NCBI GenBank assembly: GCA_001662425.1 | Contig: BDDC01001450.1 | Span: 3,835-26,070, forward strand | Source: Chlamydomonas sphaeroides | Taxonomy: Eukaryota; Chlorophyta; Chlorophyceae; Chlamydomonadales; Chlamydomonadaceae | Reading direction: 5' to 3' | Length of the DNA stretch: 22,236 bases | Shown: positions 10,801 to 21,900 of the stretch, piece by piece | Layout: every line of letters starts with the position of its first letter | How positions within the stretch are numbered: position 1 is the first letter of the stretch | Notes under the pieces: model-generated | The model's database searches: none | What the model saw: only the letters and a program-made list of their open reading frames with translations | Told to the model about the DNA's origin: nothing | Made by a program: the position numbers and the translations under genes

Positions 10801-13800
10801 ATGTTGCCTGACTCAGCTCACGTACACCATATGGTCCCGCTCTTGCGATTACGCTGCCGCTCGTACAATATCTCTCCTGCAGCGGTACTGACGCGGCTGA
10901 CTTCTGACGCCTTCTCCACCTGCCTACCGACCACTATCTGCGACCCGAGCATCACACGCCGCTGCGGACTCCACCCGGTGCCGGCTGGCGCCAACGCATT
11001 CACCTGGGCCTGCGACAAGCTGTGGTCGCCCTCGAGGTCACATGCCCTCATTGCAGACCCCAGCGGCTCCGTGAATCTCTGGAGGTGCGCGGCAAGCATT
11101 GAGGGCTCGCAGCATAGCACACTGGTCCTGTTTTGCATGCAGCTTCACGCCCGCGGCCCCTTGCCGTGCGCAGGACCCCTACGGGTTCTGCGTGGTCCCG
11201 AGTGTGGAGCGCGCTGGGCGCTCCCGGCGCTCCCGTGGTGCGTAGGCAGGGCAGCAGGGCCGTAGTACGGCAGCAGTCAGTGTGGCATGTGGTACGGCGA
11301 TGACACGGCAGATGGCGCGGCCCTGCCAGCAGCAAGCGCCACCTAGCACGATACATGTGCACTGCAAGGCGTAGCACTGCGTACCGTTGGCGCGTGGGCA
11401 TATGTATGTGCCCGGCAGTGCCTAAGCAGTAGCAAGCCACCACGGCAGATTTTACAACTCTCAGTGGAAGCTCGCTTGCTGTGCTCGGCCCCGCTTCACC
11501 TGATACTTTGCCGCAACTCTGAAATCTTCGCTGTTCAATGCCGCGATGACCCTGCTCCTGCCAGGTCATGCGGCCTGACGGTACGCTCAACGTTGGTGCA
11601 CCGGCGGGATTCAACGATAGCGGCGATGGCCTTCGGTTGGTGGTGCAACCAGGGCGTGGAGGCGCCATCAACGGCCCTTACAACATCTCAGTCAGCAACG
11701 ACGGCTTCCTCGTAGTCCAGGACCGCTTCAACCGCATGGTGCGGACAGCAACGGCCGGGTCGATGACGGTTGGCACTCAACAGACGCCACCGAGCGGGTC
11801 CGTCCTGGGGGCCGTGCCACGTCCCACCCCTGTTATCCTGCCGCGCTGCTGCACCCCGTACCCTCACCCTGGTCAGGTGTCGACCTCACGGCCTGCCTGC
11901 GCCCCCGACCCGGCCGGCTCCTGGTGCGCGCATCCAGGCGAGTGGATCGCTGGCCCCGCCCGGCAGAAGCGTCGAGGCATGCGCGGGTTGCAGTGGGAGC
12001 GGTTCTCATCGGCTATGCCGCCACCACACCCTGCGATGGCCCGCGCGCACCCATCAGCGGTAATCGTGTCTGACCGCTGCCGTGTGATGACGTGGGCCAG
12101 GACGCACCCGCCCGCGTGTGCTGCTGTGCGCTCGCTGACATGCACTGGCTCCGCCGCCCTGTGCCGCCGCCCTGTGCCGCCGCCCTGTGCCGCCGCTCTG
12201 TGCCGCCGCCCTGTGCCTCCGCACTGTGCCGCCGCCCTGTGCCGCCGCCCTGTGCCGCTGCGCTGTGCCGCCCGCATTCTTGCTTCGCAGGAAGCCGAGT
12301 TGCAACTGCGGACTGGTATGTAGCTCGCGGATCACAGGCTGGGGCGCCCGGATCACGGGTTGGGGCGCGCGGATCATGGGTTGGGGCGCGCAGGTCTTGA
12401 GAACCGTGGACTGGTACGTAAGCGAGGCGTGGCTCCCCATGCCGCTTGCTACATGCCGGTTGATGACGCATGCCGGGTGCGGCGGAGGCTGTTGGGGCTC
12501 GCTTCCGCCTTCAGCGCCCGGTAGTTCCGATCGCCACTCATGGCCCCTTCTTAAGCGCCGCGGTGCCCTGTGCTGGCAAGCGTTGGTCATGTGCACCCGT
12601 TCTTACTCGTGGAACGGGTCCCTGGTCACGTGCCCTCACGCCCTCAGCGATGGAGATCTTCAGGCCGACATGACATGCGAGGACACGGCGGGTACGTGGT
12701 TAGCTGGCTGGGAAGGAAGCGTCCGTGTCGCAGAAATGTCGTGCGTGCATGGTTGCCGGATAAAGGTCAATAAATGCTGTAGTCCTTTCCTGTCCGTGCC
12801 TAACCTTGGACAACAATACACTGCATGTTGCATTGGTGCACGCGTGCCCTGTGGTATGATGCTGACATACGGCCGACCACGACCCCACGTGCCCTTCCCC
12901 ATGTTCTACGAAGGGAACCGCGGCGTGCTGCTCAGCACGAGGGCCTGCAGCACATCCGTTACAAATACCCGTTGGCCCTGGGCGCCGGGCACCTCCTGCC
13001 CCATGCGCTTCGGCGGTGCGTGGGCGAGGGAGGACACACGGAGCCCTCACAGCGTCGGCCTGTCCTTGTTTCACATGGCTTGCTGTTGTGCATCGCGATA
13101 TGCAATGCGTGTGTGCCGCCCTGGCTCGCGCAGATGGCCTCTTGGCGCTCAGTGTGCCGGCAACAGGCTGCGCAGTAAGCTCTGTAGCTATCTGGCCCCT
13201 GCTAAGGCATGCTGGGGCATGTTATAGCCCCCCGAAGCCGCCGGGTGGCGCGCCATGACTGTGTGGATCCTTTCATCTATGGCTTTCATGCGGGCGTGCC
13301 CTCGCAGGCCCACACCACTCCGACGTCATGCCCCGACCACAACATCGTGCGCTGCGCTCTGTACGCTGCTCCCGCGTCCATCACTGATGAGTGGAGCGAG
13401 GATTGGCGTGAGTCAACGGGGCGCGGTACTGCTGTGTCACCTTTTGGGACTTGGCTAGGTGACTTGGCCACCCTTTCCGTTGCGTGCAGACTGCAACCGC
13501 ATCTACTCGTCATCGCGCGGCCACGCACTCATCATGCAGGTGGGCGGGCGTGTGCCGGGACCGCTGGGACATGGACTGGCAGCAAATGATAGCGGCTCGT
13601 GAGATCCGATGAGAGCTAGCACCGGGGCTGCTGGGACGTCGGAAGGCCAGCAAATGATGGCGGCTTTCGCTTAGCCGACTGGTGGCGAGCAAGTGAATTG
13701 GCCGTACGGGCGCGACCCCATGCATGTATGCTAGCCCACTCCAGCACACCTACCTCCCATCCCACAGCGCGACGGCACGCTCGCGGTCTACACCACGGTT

Positions 13801-16800
13801 ATCGCCGCGGGCACTGGTGTCGCGTCTCGCGGCGCCCTGGTCTGGAGCGGCGGCTCCGGGACCCCGGGCCGCAACCTGGTGCTGACAGGGTGAGGCATGG
13901 AGTGGCTGCTGTGCTGCGGTGCTCTGTTGGGTACCGCGCAAGCAGCGCATGCTGAGCCGTGCACGCCATGCCGCACACACGCACAAACATGGTGCACCTA
14001 CATGTTCCTATTTCTGAAAACACGTCCCCGCTGAGGCCCGGCCCTGCCGCCTCGCACTGCTCGCTGCCTGCGCTCTCTCCGTCCCCGCAGCTACGGGGAG
14101 TGGGTGTTCTGGAGCAACGGCACCCTGTCACCCGGCTCCACGGCTGTGGGCACATCGCGCATGGCCTTTGCCGGCAGCAATGCTGCTCCCTTCACCCTGT
14201 CCCTCCTCACAACCGGCATACTGGTGCGGAAGCAAGCATGGTCACGGCATGATCGAGTGCCGTACGTCGCAATGAGCACTTGCCCAGCCTTTCGGGCGGC
14301 GAGGCGCTTCCTAGGTTACTAGCGGGGTAGCCGCTCGCTCGCATGGCTGGCTTGCAGTGACGTATTGATCAACGTCTGCTAAAAACATCGGACCGTGTGG
14401 CAATTCTGTGTAGGTCATGGTCAATCGCCCTGGCTACTCGGTGTGGACGTCCGATGCTGCCATTGGTGTGTGGCGGGGTTGGGCGCACGTCACGTGTGTG
14501 TCAAGAACCGCAGCAACCCCTAACCATGCATGCGCCCTGATCCCTTGCCCGTGCATGCCCGGCATGTGCGACCACGAGCAGACCTGGGCTGGAATGGTGA
14601 GTGCGGTTGTGGTCCTTATGATGGCAGCCCACCCGGAGAGCGTGTCGCTGTCAGCAGGGGCAGGACCGCCCGTATGATTCAGCGTTTCGGGGGAACTGCG
14701 GGTCGAGCACTGGGGCGCAGCTTCACGCACGCGTGAACCGGCCGGCTGGGCAGCGTGGATATCATGCCGGCTCCCCTCGGTCTCTCTAGCCCATCGCCGC
14801 CTGCCATACTGCCAGCTGCATGTGCGGGACGCAGCCACGGACCAGCAAGCAACACAGCGTGGAGGCCCATACTCTTAGTAGGTTGAAGTGCTCAGCACCG
14901 ACACGCAGGCCTTGCACCAGCTTTTATTAGTGCGCAGCGCTGACACACACGGGCCTCCCATCTGCTTTATTTGCGCAAGACTGCCGGCTCACATCGTATC
15001 ATGGGACAGGGCAAACGCGCGTCACTGAAAGCTTCGTGCGGAACCAGCAGTGGCGCTGGACATGGCCCTACAGCTTTAGCTAGCGATTGCTGCACACCGC
15101 TGATCGGCGGCAATCGCTGGTTAGCAACAGACTCGGCGGCCGCCGCCTGCCCGTGCGCTGTGCCGCTGCAGGGATACGAGTCCGCACCAACAACGACTAC
15201 GACACCGCTAACGCCATCACGTTTTACACGAACATCACGAGTGGACTGCAGTGCGGCCAGCTGTGCAGACAGCACCCCGACTGCGTGGCTTGGACCCGGG
15301 CACCAGACAACAGGTGCTTCATGAAGCGCGAGGTGCGTGTCCCGTCTGGAGGAGCTGGGGCGCCCACGCAGCAGCAGCAGCGGTGTGTCGTTAGCTGGCC
15401 CAGTGTGATTTTTGGCCCTGCCCTGCCCACCCCTGCCCCCCCACCCCCCTTGCTGGTGTGCATCCCCTCTGCCTCCGCCGCCGCTGCCAGGCCGCTGACG
15501 CAGCGACCAGCTTTCGTGCAGCCCCTGGCATTGAGGCGGGTTACGGCAGGGGTAAGTTCCTTAGGGGGACGCTGCGGCCTTGCGTTGCGCCCGTTGGAGC
15601 CCGTCCGCGGACGCCGCCCCCGGTAGCCGTATCACCACCGCCCCCGCACGCCCATACGCCCCACACCATGCACGTGCTAACACATTGTTACTCCTCGCAG
15701 AGCCGCTGCCTGCAGCCCGCTGCCCCACGCTCCCTGGGTACCGCTTCCTGCAAGGCATGGACTCGGCTGGGACCGACGTGCAGGTGGGCCGGATGCGCAG
15801 CCGCTCTGTTTGGGTGCTTGTCCTGACTGTTCCAGCGTAGCGTACCAGTCAACCTCATGCTCTGGTCTTGATACAGCAAGCGTGCACCGCCACTCGCTCA
15901 CGCCCGCAGAACGGCCTGACCGGCCCCAGCAACCTTGGGGGCTCAGTCGTCGACATCGTCAATGCGTGCAACGAGCGCTGGGTGAGCTGGGGTGGCAGGG
16001 GCGGTGGGCACCGGCTTACGACTTCAGTACCGGCGGGCATGACGATGGGGGCCGCAAGCAAAGCGCAAGGTCACACATGAGTACAGCTCCGCGTCAGGCA
16101 CGTCCATCTGAGACGTGTGTGAGGCATGCGCCCCATGGCTATAACCGCCACCGTTGTCTGCATCACAGGACTGCATGGGCTTCAACACAGGGTAAGGCGG
16201 GGCTGGGCCTTTGCGCGGTATGCTTGCAAGCGAGTGGCACGCAGCCAGCCGCTCGGACGACTTGCATGTGGCTCTTGGCCCGACGCGCTTGCGCTGTCGG
16301 TGTAGTGCACTGCGCGCTCTGCCGATTTATTTGCTTGCTTTTCACAGGGGCTGGGTCAAGCGCAGCCTAAGCCGTGAGTCAAGGGACGCGTGTGTCTCTG
16401 GCGCGTGGACTCCCGAGCAGCGCCCGCTCAGGATGTTCTCGCCTTGCACCCAGCACGGAGCTGAGCGAAACCCTCCTCGGCACATGGCGCGCCCTCCATC
16501 CTTCACCAATGACGTGGGATTTGCACTCGCGTGGTGCATCCGTCTGTGCACGTGTCCATCTTGCACCCGCCCACCTGTTGGTTGCCGTACTCTCATACTC
16601 CCGTACTCCGCGGCCTCCAGTGGCTCATGCGCCCACCGCCTACCCGGGCCCCTGCGACGGCATCTACGTGCGCCACGAGAGCGTGTACAAAGGTGCGTAG
16701 CTAGGGCGGACAGATGCGTGCTATGCGGCCCTTCCGCAGCTGCTTAGCACACGCGATTCAGTTGACGCGCTCCCACGGAAACTCATAACTCGCCTGCACG

Positions 16801-18904
16801 GACCTGGCCGCACGTTGGCATGTACGCCTGCCCCCGCAGTGGGCCCCGTCTGTGATGGCAGCCTGGCGACCCTGCAGTGCCCCCCCGGGCAGACCATCAG
16901 GTGGGTGGGCACGGGGAATGCGGGCCTCGAGTGATCTACCTTGGGGTGAGCGCCCGCCTTGCGTTGGGCATGAGGGCGCACCGCAAACGCCGAATGGCAG
17001 CCCGTTACCGAACCATATGATCCCTTGATAATTGCAGGCGCATTATCAACGCCTTCTTTGGGCGGACGGACGGCACTACTGTGGGTCCGAAGCCCGTGGC
17101 AAATGGCAGCGGGGGGATGGGAGGGTGGTCTTGCGTAGTGGATTGGGTGGTGGGCGGGTCGCGGGGCTGAAAAGGAATGCTGTTTCTGAGCATCTTTCCA
17201 GTTGCGGAGCCTGATATAAAGGGTGCAGCTCAGATGTGTCTTCCGGCCGGTGCTGATGCAACGCCCGCTGTGGCGCTCCCGACAACCCGGCTCCACGCAA
17301 CCCACACGCGGTTGGTCCCCACCTGCCTGCCCACGGCCCCGGCAGTGCGGTGGGCCTGCGTCCAACACCAACTGCAGGTGCGCCCGGGAGCAGGGCACCT
17401 TGCCGAGCCGGCGATGGGGCGAAGGCTGATGATGGGTCACAGCCAGGCAGTCTTAGTCAGAGCCTGATGCCGAAGCAACCGCCACCCGAACACCATATGC
17501 CGGTCCTTTGCGCATCATGCGGTGCGGTAGTGCGCGCGTGGAGGGAGACCATGTCTCCTCACACAGCCAGCTGCCCTTCCTTGAAACAGCCTGGGTCCTG
17601 CCCGTTGCTTAGCTTGGGCTTACTACTGCTTCTGTTTTTTGCGGTTCGCAGGAGCAACCAGATACAGAGTTGGACCGAGTCACAATGCTTGGGCCAGCAG
17701 CGCTGCAGCATCAATCCGGCGTTCACAGGCGGTGGGTGCATTCGTCTTCATTCGCTTTACGCATCAATCCATCTCTCATCGTGAAGCTTTTAGATAGCTG
17801 CTCATGCACATAAACATGATGCGTGCGTGCCATAATCATGTTCCAAACACAGTCCTTCCACTTGACAACCACATCCGCCCTAGCAGCTCCTGCACCCCCG
17901 CTGCCCTGCAGACCCCTGCTTTGGTACATTGAAGTACACCGTATTCTTATTTGAGTGCAGCCCGTGAGTGGGTCGCTATGATGGCTGGGATAGTTGGGCA
18001 AGAGGATGTGTTGCCGTTTGGATAGTGGGCCGAATCAGCCGGCCGCACGAACAGCTGGAGGCGGCAGTCCGGGCGGGCCAAGGCCAAGGTGCCCCTTGCT
18101 GATCTGTGTGTCCCCCGCGCAACCCACTCCTGCTTGGACGGCGGGCGTCATTCAGGCTAATCGATGGTGCGTTGTTGTGGTTGTCCTCGTGGATACCGGC
18201 GCAGCGACACACCTCACCTCCCGTTCCGTAACAAGCAGCCAGCCACCATGGCGATGTGTCCTTCCACCCTGCCTGTCTGCCTTGGTGATGGTGCACGTAC
18301 GCAGGCGACCGGGTTCGCAGTGTCGGGAGCTTCGTAAGTCTGCTGGCAGATCGAGGCGCTGGCCTGGGTGTCGGCACGGGCCGCATGGAGCGTCTGCACA
18401 CAGTGAGGGACCCGCCAAGCTAGACACCGCGAAACGCCCTGCCCCCCATGTTCTCCCACAGTTGCAACGTCCGGATGGCGTGTGGGCGGCGCTGAACGAC
18501 GCCGGCGGCGAGATCCTCAGTGAGTGAGGCCCCTCATTACCCCTCAGATCGACACAGCGATCTCAAGACAGCCTGCCTTGCATGCTAGACTGCTGCTCGT
18601 TCCGTACGCGTTCCAATCAACATCGCGCGCGTCCATCTTCGTGACTGAGCTTTACTCATCTGCACAACCCGCGTCTGTCCCTGATTGCGTGTACTCGCTT
18701 GCCCTGCCGCAGACTCTGCGCAGTACCCTGGCTCCGTTGCAGTCGTCCAGACCAGCGGGGCTGGGCTCGGGCCCTTCAGGCTCAGCCGGGACGGCAGGTG
18801 CGTCAGTGTTGCGGGGTCCGTTGCGCGCCACGGGGGTGGGGGCGTGGGGCCCAGCGCTGCGACAACTCCCGTCACAACGCACGCCAGCTACGACCCATGT
18901 TTAC

Positions 18905-18979
<75 letters not shown>

Positions 18980-21900
18980 TTGCATCCACCCACTTCCCCC
19001 AGTGGCCGGCTCAGCATTTACAATGTCAAGGCGAGTTCCCTGACCAGGCAATGTGGTCGCGTGTGCAAGCTTGGCACCCCGAACCTGGGCATGTGGTCGC
19101 GTTTGCAAGGTTGACATTGTCCACTTCGTCAGTAAGTAAACGACTCTTCCGTCCCAATACGTACACGCCAGGGCCAAGTATCCTGGACAAATAAACCGGG
19201 TACGGCAGGCAATCGACCGCGCAAGCACCATGCCGAGCACTTGAATTGTGTTGATCCCGGACGGATGGGCGTCCATGTGCCGCACACACGCAGGGCCATG
19301 CCTCAGTGTAGCCAATTACTGCTTGCAAAACGGCGCGTGGATCACACAGATTGGTGAGCGTGCTCACAGCAGCGAGTCTCCCTCCTCGGTTGCCGTGCGC
19401 GCTGCTGATCCAGTCAAGATCATCAACGACCCCAACCCTGTCCTGTGACGCACGCGGCAGACTGCGACGGGGACGGCCTCCTGGACCGAGTCGTGAGTGG
19501 CTCGGCCTCTGGGGCAGGCCGCGCTCACGTATGCCGCGCCACAAGCAGCGGTTCTGCGCATTTATTTCCCAACACCAACTCATAACACCCATATGCCTGC
19601 CATTTCCGTTTCTCCGCGTGCGCCCGCACCACACACCTCACGCATCACAGTGTGAGGTACGGAGGTTAACTGCCTCAGCAACAGCGTGCCCAGGGCTAAG
19701 TGATGGGCCGCATGCCCCCTAGCGCTGGGCGGCAGCGCTATGTAATTGCCCTCGCTGCCCCGGACCGACACCGGCATGACGTGCGCCCAACGGCATCCTG
19801 CTGTACAGGATGCCATCGGCAGCCGGGGAGCCCTGCTGTCGAGCGATATGTGCAACGTCATCGCCGGGTCGACCTTGGCACCGCCCAGCCGCTGCCCCGT
19901 GCTGTGGGCAGGTAAAGAGCGCGCGGCAGCCAGCCGCTCCAATCCGAACTACTCCGCTGTCTTGCTACCATACTTGGCTGCTTTAAGGCCAGCACGCCAT
20001 GCGTGCGGCCGGCCTCGCCCGCGCCCCCCGCCAGCCATGAACGAAGCTCGACCGGATCCCCGTGCTTGCCTGACAGCGCGTTTGCTCTGCCCTCACGTGC
20101 TTGCAGACTCGTACTACACAGTTACGAGCTCAATCAACGGCTGCCCCCAGCGAGTGACCAGGTGGGTGTGCTATCCTACTCGCCAACGCCTTGCACCGAC
20201 TCTGCCGTGCCTTCCACCCGCTCACCACGCATGGCTCCGCCGCTGCCCTGCGCCCTGACCGCTCACCACGCGCAGCTGCCCGGACCCCATGACACCCCGC
20301 TGCGGCTTATGGCCAGCCCCCTCCGACGAGCTGGAGTTCTCCGCTGCATGTGGGTGCGGTTGTTCAACCGTAGTGGCTGGCGTGATGTCCGCACTAAGCT
20401 GAGCTGTTACGCGGTGGCGCGGCTATGTGCCGACCTTGCTGCCCCGTGCTGCTGCCCGGCCCCGCACGCAGGGTACGCCGTTGTGGTAGAGCCGGGCGAG
20501 CGCTAGGGGAGCAAGGCGTCTGCCGCCCGTCAGAGGAAGGAGAATCCTTGGGGCGGGCCCTCACGTGGGGAGGGGGGCGCGGGGCCCAGACCGTGTGCTT
20601 CATCCGCATGGCTCTCCAGTTGCCCGTCTCCCGCACAAGTACCGTCTCTTTGTCGCCATGTGCGCGTGCCTCTGCAGGATGTGCAACCGCATCTACAGCC
20701 GCAACCGTGCTTTTGTCCTGGTCATGCGGCGCGGCGGTGTGTGCTCACGAGTTGCCGCATTCGTGCAGCCCACAGGGAACATATGCACAGCCGCAGTGAA
20801 GGGCACGGCCGGCTTGGGGTGCACATCGTTTTAGGCGGCCCCGATTGCTAGCAAACCCACCGCCCCCGCCCTCATGATCAGTGCTGATTGCTTGCTGGTT
20901 GCCACGGTCCTCTCGGGCATGCAGGCCTTCTAGCGCTCTACACGACAAATAACACACTTGGTCGCTGGGCTGTCAACACCAACGACCTGCGATGGAGTGC
21001 CAATGCCATCACTCAGCCGCCAGTCCCTGGCCGGTGCGGCCCAGGGTGCCCCCTGCTCTTGCTGCTCGCGCTGGCAAGGTCACACGTGTTGGCGCCACGT
21101 ATCGATCGTGGCGACATTGCAGTGGCCGGTCCCCTCCACCAACCTCTTACTTGCTCATGCGCAGGTCTCTTGTGTTGCGCAAGGAGGGCATGTGGGTGCT
21201 GTACAACCCCGACCTAACGTACTCGGGATCCAACCTGCACTGGTCCACCGGGAGGGCACGGCACATGGGCACGAGCAATGGCCCCTTCACACTGAGGGTG
21301 GACGACGGGGGAACGGTGCAGGTGAGGCGTGACACTTGCCGTGCAATCCCGCAGCTCCGGTCGCTTGCGCTGCCCAGCTATCAAGCCCATCGCGTCCTCT
21401 GCTTTGCTGCGCCCCTGCCTTGAATGACCGATGTGCAGCTGGTTCGGGCCGGGGGAGGCACCAACCCGCTGGTCTGGAGCAACACGGTTCCATGTGAGGG
21501 GAGCTGTGGCCTCCGCTACGAAAGCTATCACTGTTGCTGCTGCTGCTGCTACTGCTGCGTGCTGCTCCTACTGCTGCTATGTATTGCATAGATAGAGGAT
21601 CCGCCTCGGTATTGCATGTGAAGAGCGAGCATGTGGCTCATGCTATGCGCCGTTTCACTACATCAAACATTTTTATGCCAGATGTCACCAACGTGTGTGC
21701 CGCCACCTGCGCTGTTTGCATGTGTACGGCGGATACGGCAGTGCACAACGCCGCCCTGGGCCTGGAGGCTCCGCTGCATGCCCTACCCACGGCTCGCAGC
21801 CCCAATTTCACGGTGCCTTGCAACCCACTCTTCCCGCGCGGATTGATGACCACGTGAGAACCAGATCAGGCGCTTTGTCGCTGCCATGCTGTTGCAATGA

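Larger units (their letters stand above)
12060..12580 (+). other. Intron (521 nt) containing two tandem repeat arrays
   Basis: Carries a 13-bp minisatellite and a 21-bp triplicate, listed separately. Open frames through it on both strands are products of the repeat period and show no domain. The proposed splice (phase 1 to phase 1) is in frame. Confidence 0.6.
11877..13174 (+). other. Cys-rich module, copy 3, with less certain flanking exons (exons 43-47)
   Basis: Proposed exons: 11877-11937, 11994-12059, 12581-12691, 12914-13015, 13134-13174. The last three are best supported. VTCPHALSDGDLQADMTCED joins NRGVLLSTRAC, then TSCPMRFGG and DGLLALSVPATGCA, which align with copies 2 and 4. The first two (ACAPDPAGSWCAHP and IGYAATTPCDGPRAPIS) look like a second WC ... 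CDG half-module. They need a GC donor (GCGAGT at 11938) and a 56-nt intron to join, so they are tentative. A 521-nt intron with two tandem repeat arrays separates the halves. This is the weakest stretch of the gene model before 14465. Confidence 0.5.

Noticed and set aside
11873..12596. Minus-strand Gly/Arg/Ala-rich frames over the minisatellite
   Set aside because: They are repeat artefacts: a 13-bp period stays open in every frame.
12187..13227. 346-codon plus-strand open frame starting in the minisatellite
   Set aside because: Most of its N-terminus is the 13-bp repeat. Only its part at 12581-13015 coincides with supported exons.
14514..14596. Cys-rich exon ACALIPCPCMPGMC after bulb-lectin unit 5
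   Set aside because: It would leave phase 0 where the PAN exon needs phase 1, and needs a 48-nt intron. Kept only as a possible gene end.
18524..19315. Poly-Ala, poly-Cys, poly-Leu and poly-Ser open frames
   Set aside because: All come from the CTG microsatellite, which is removed between two phase-compatible exons.
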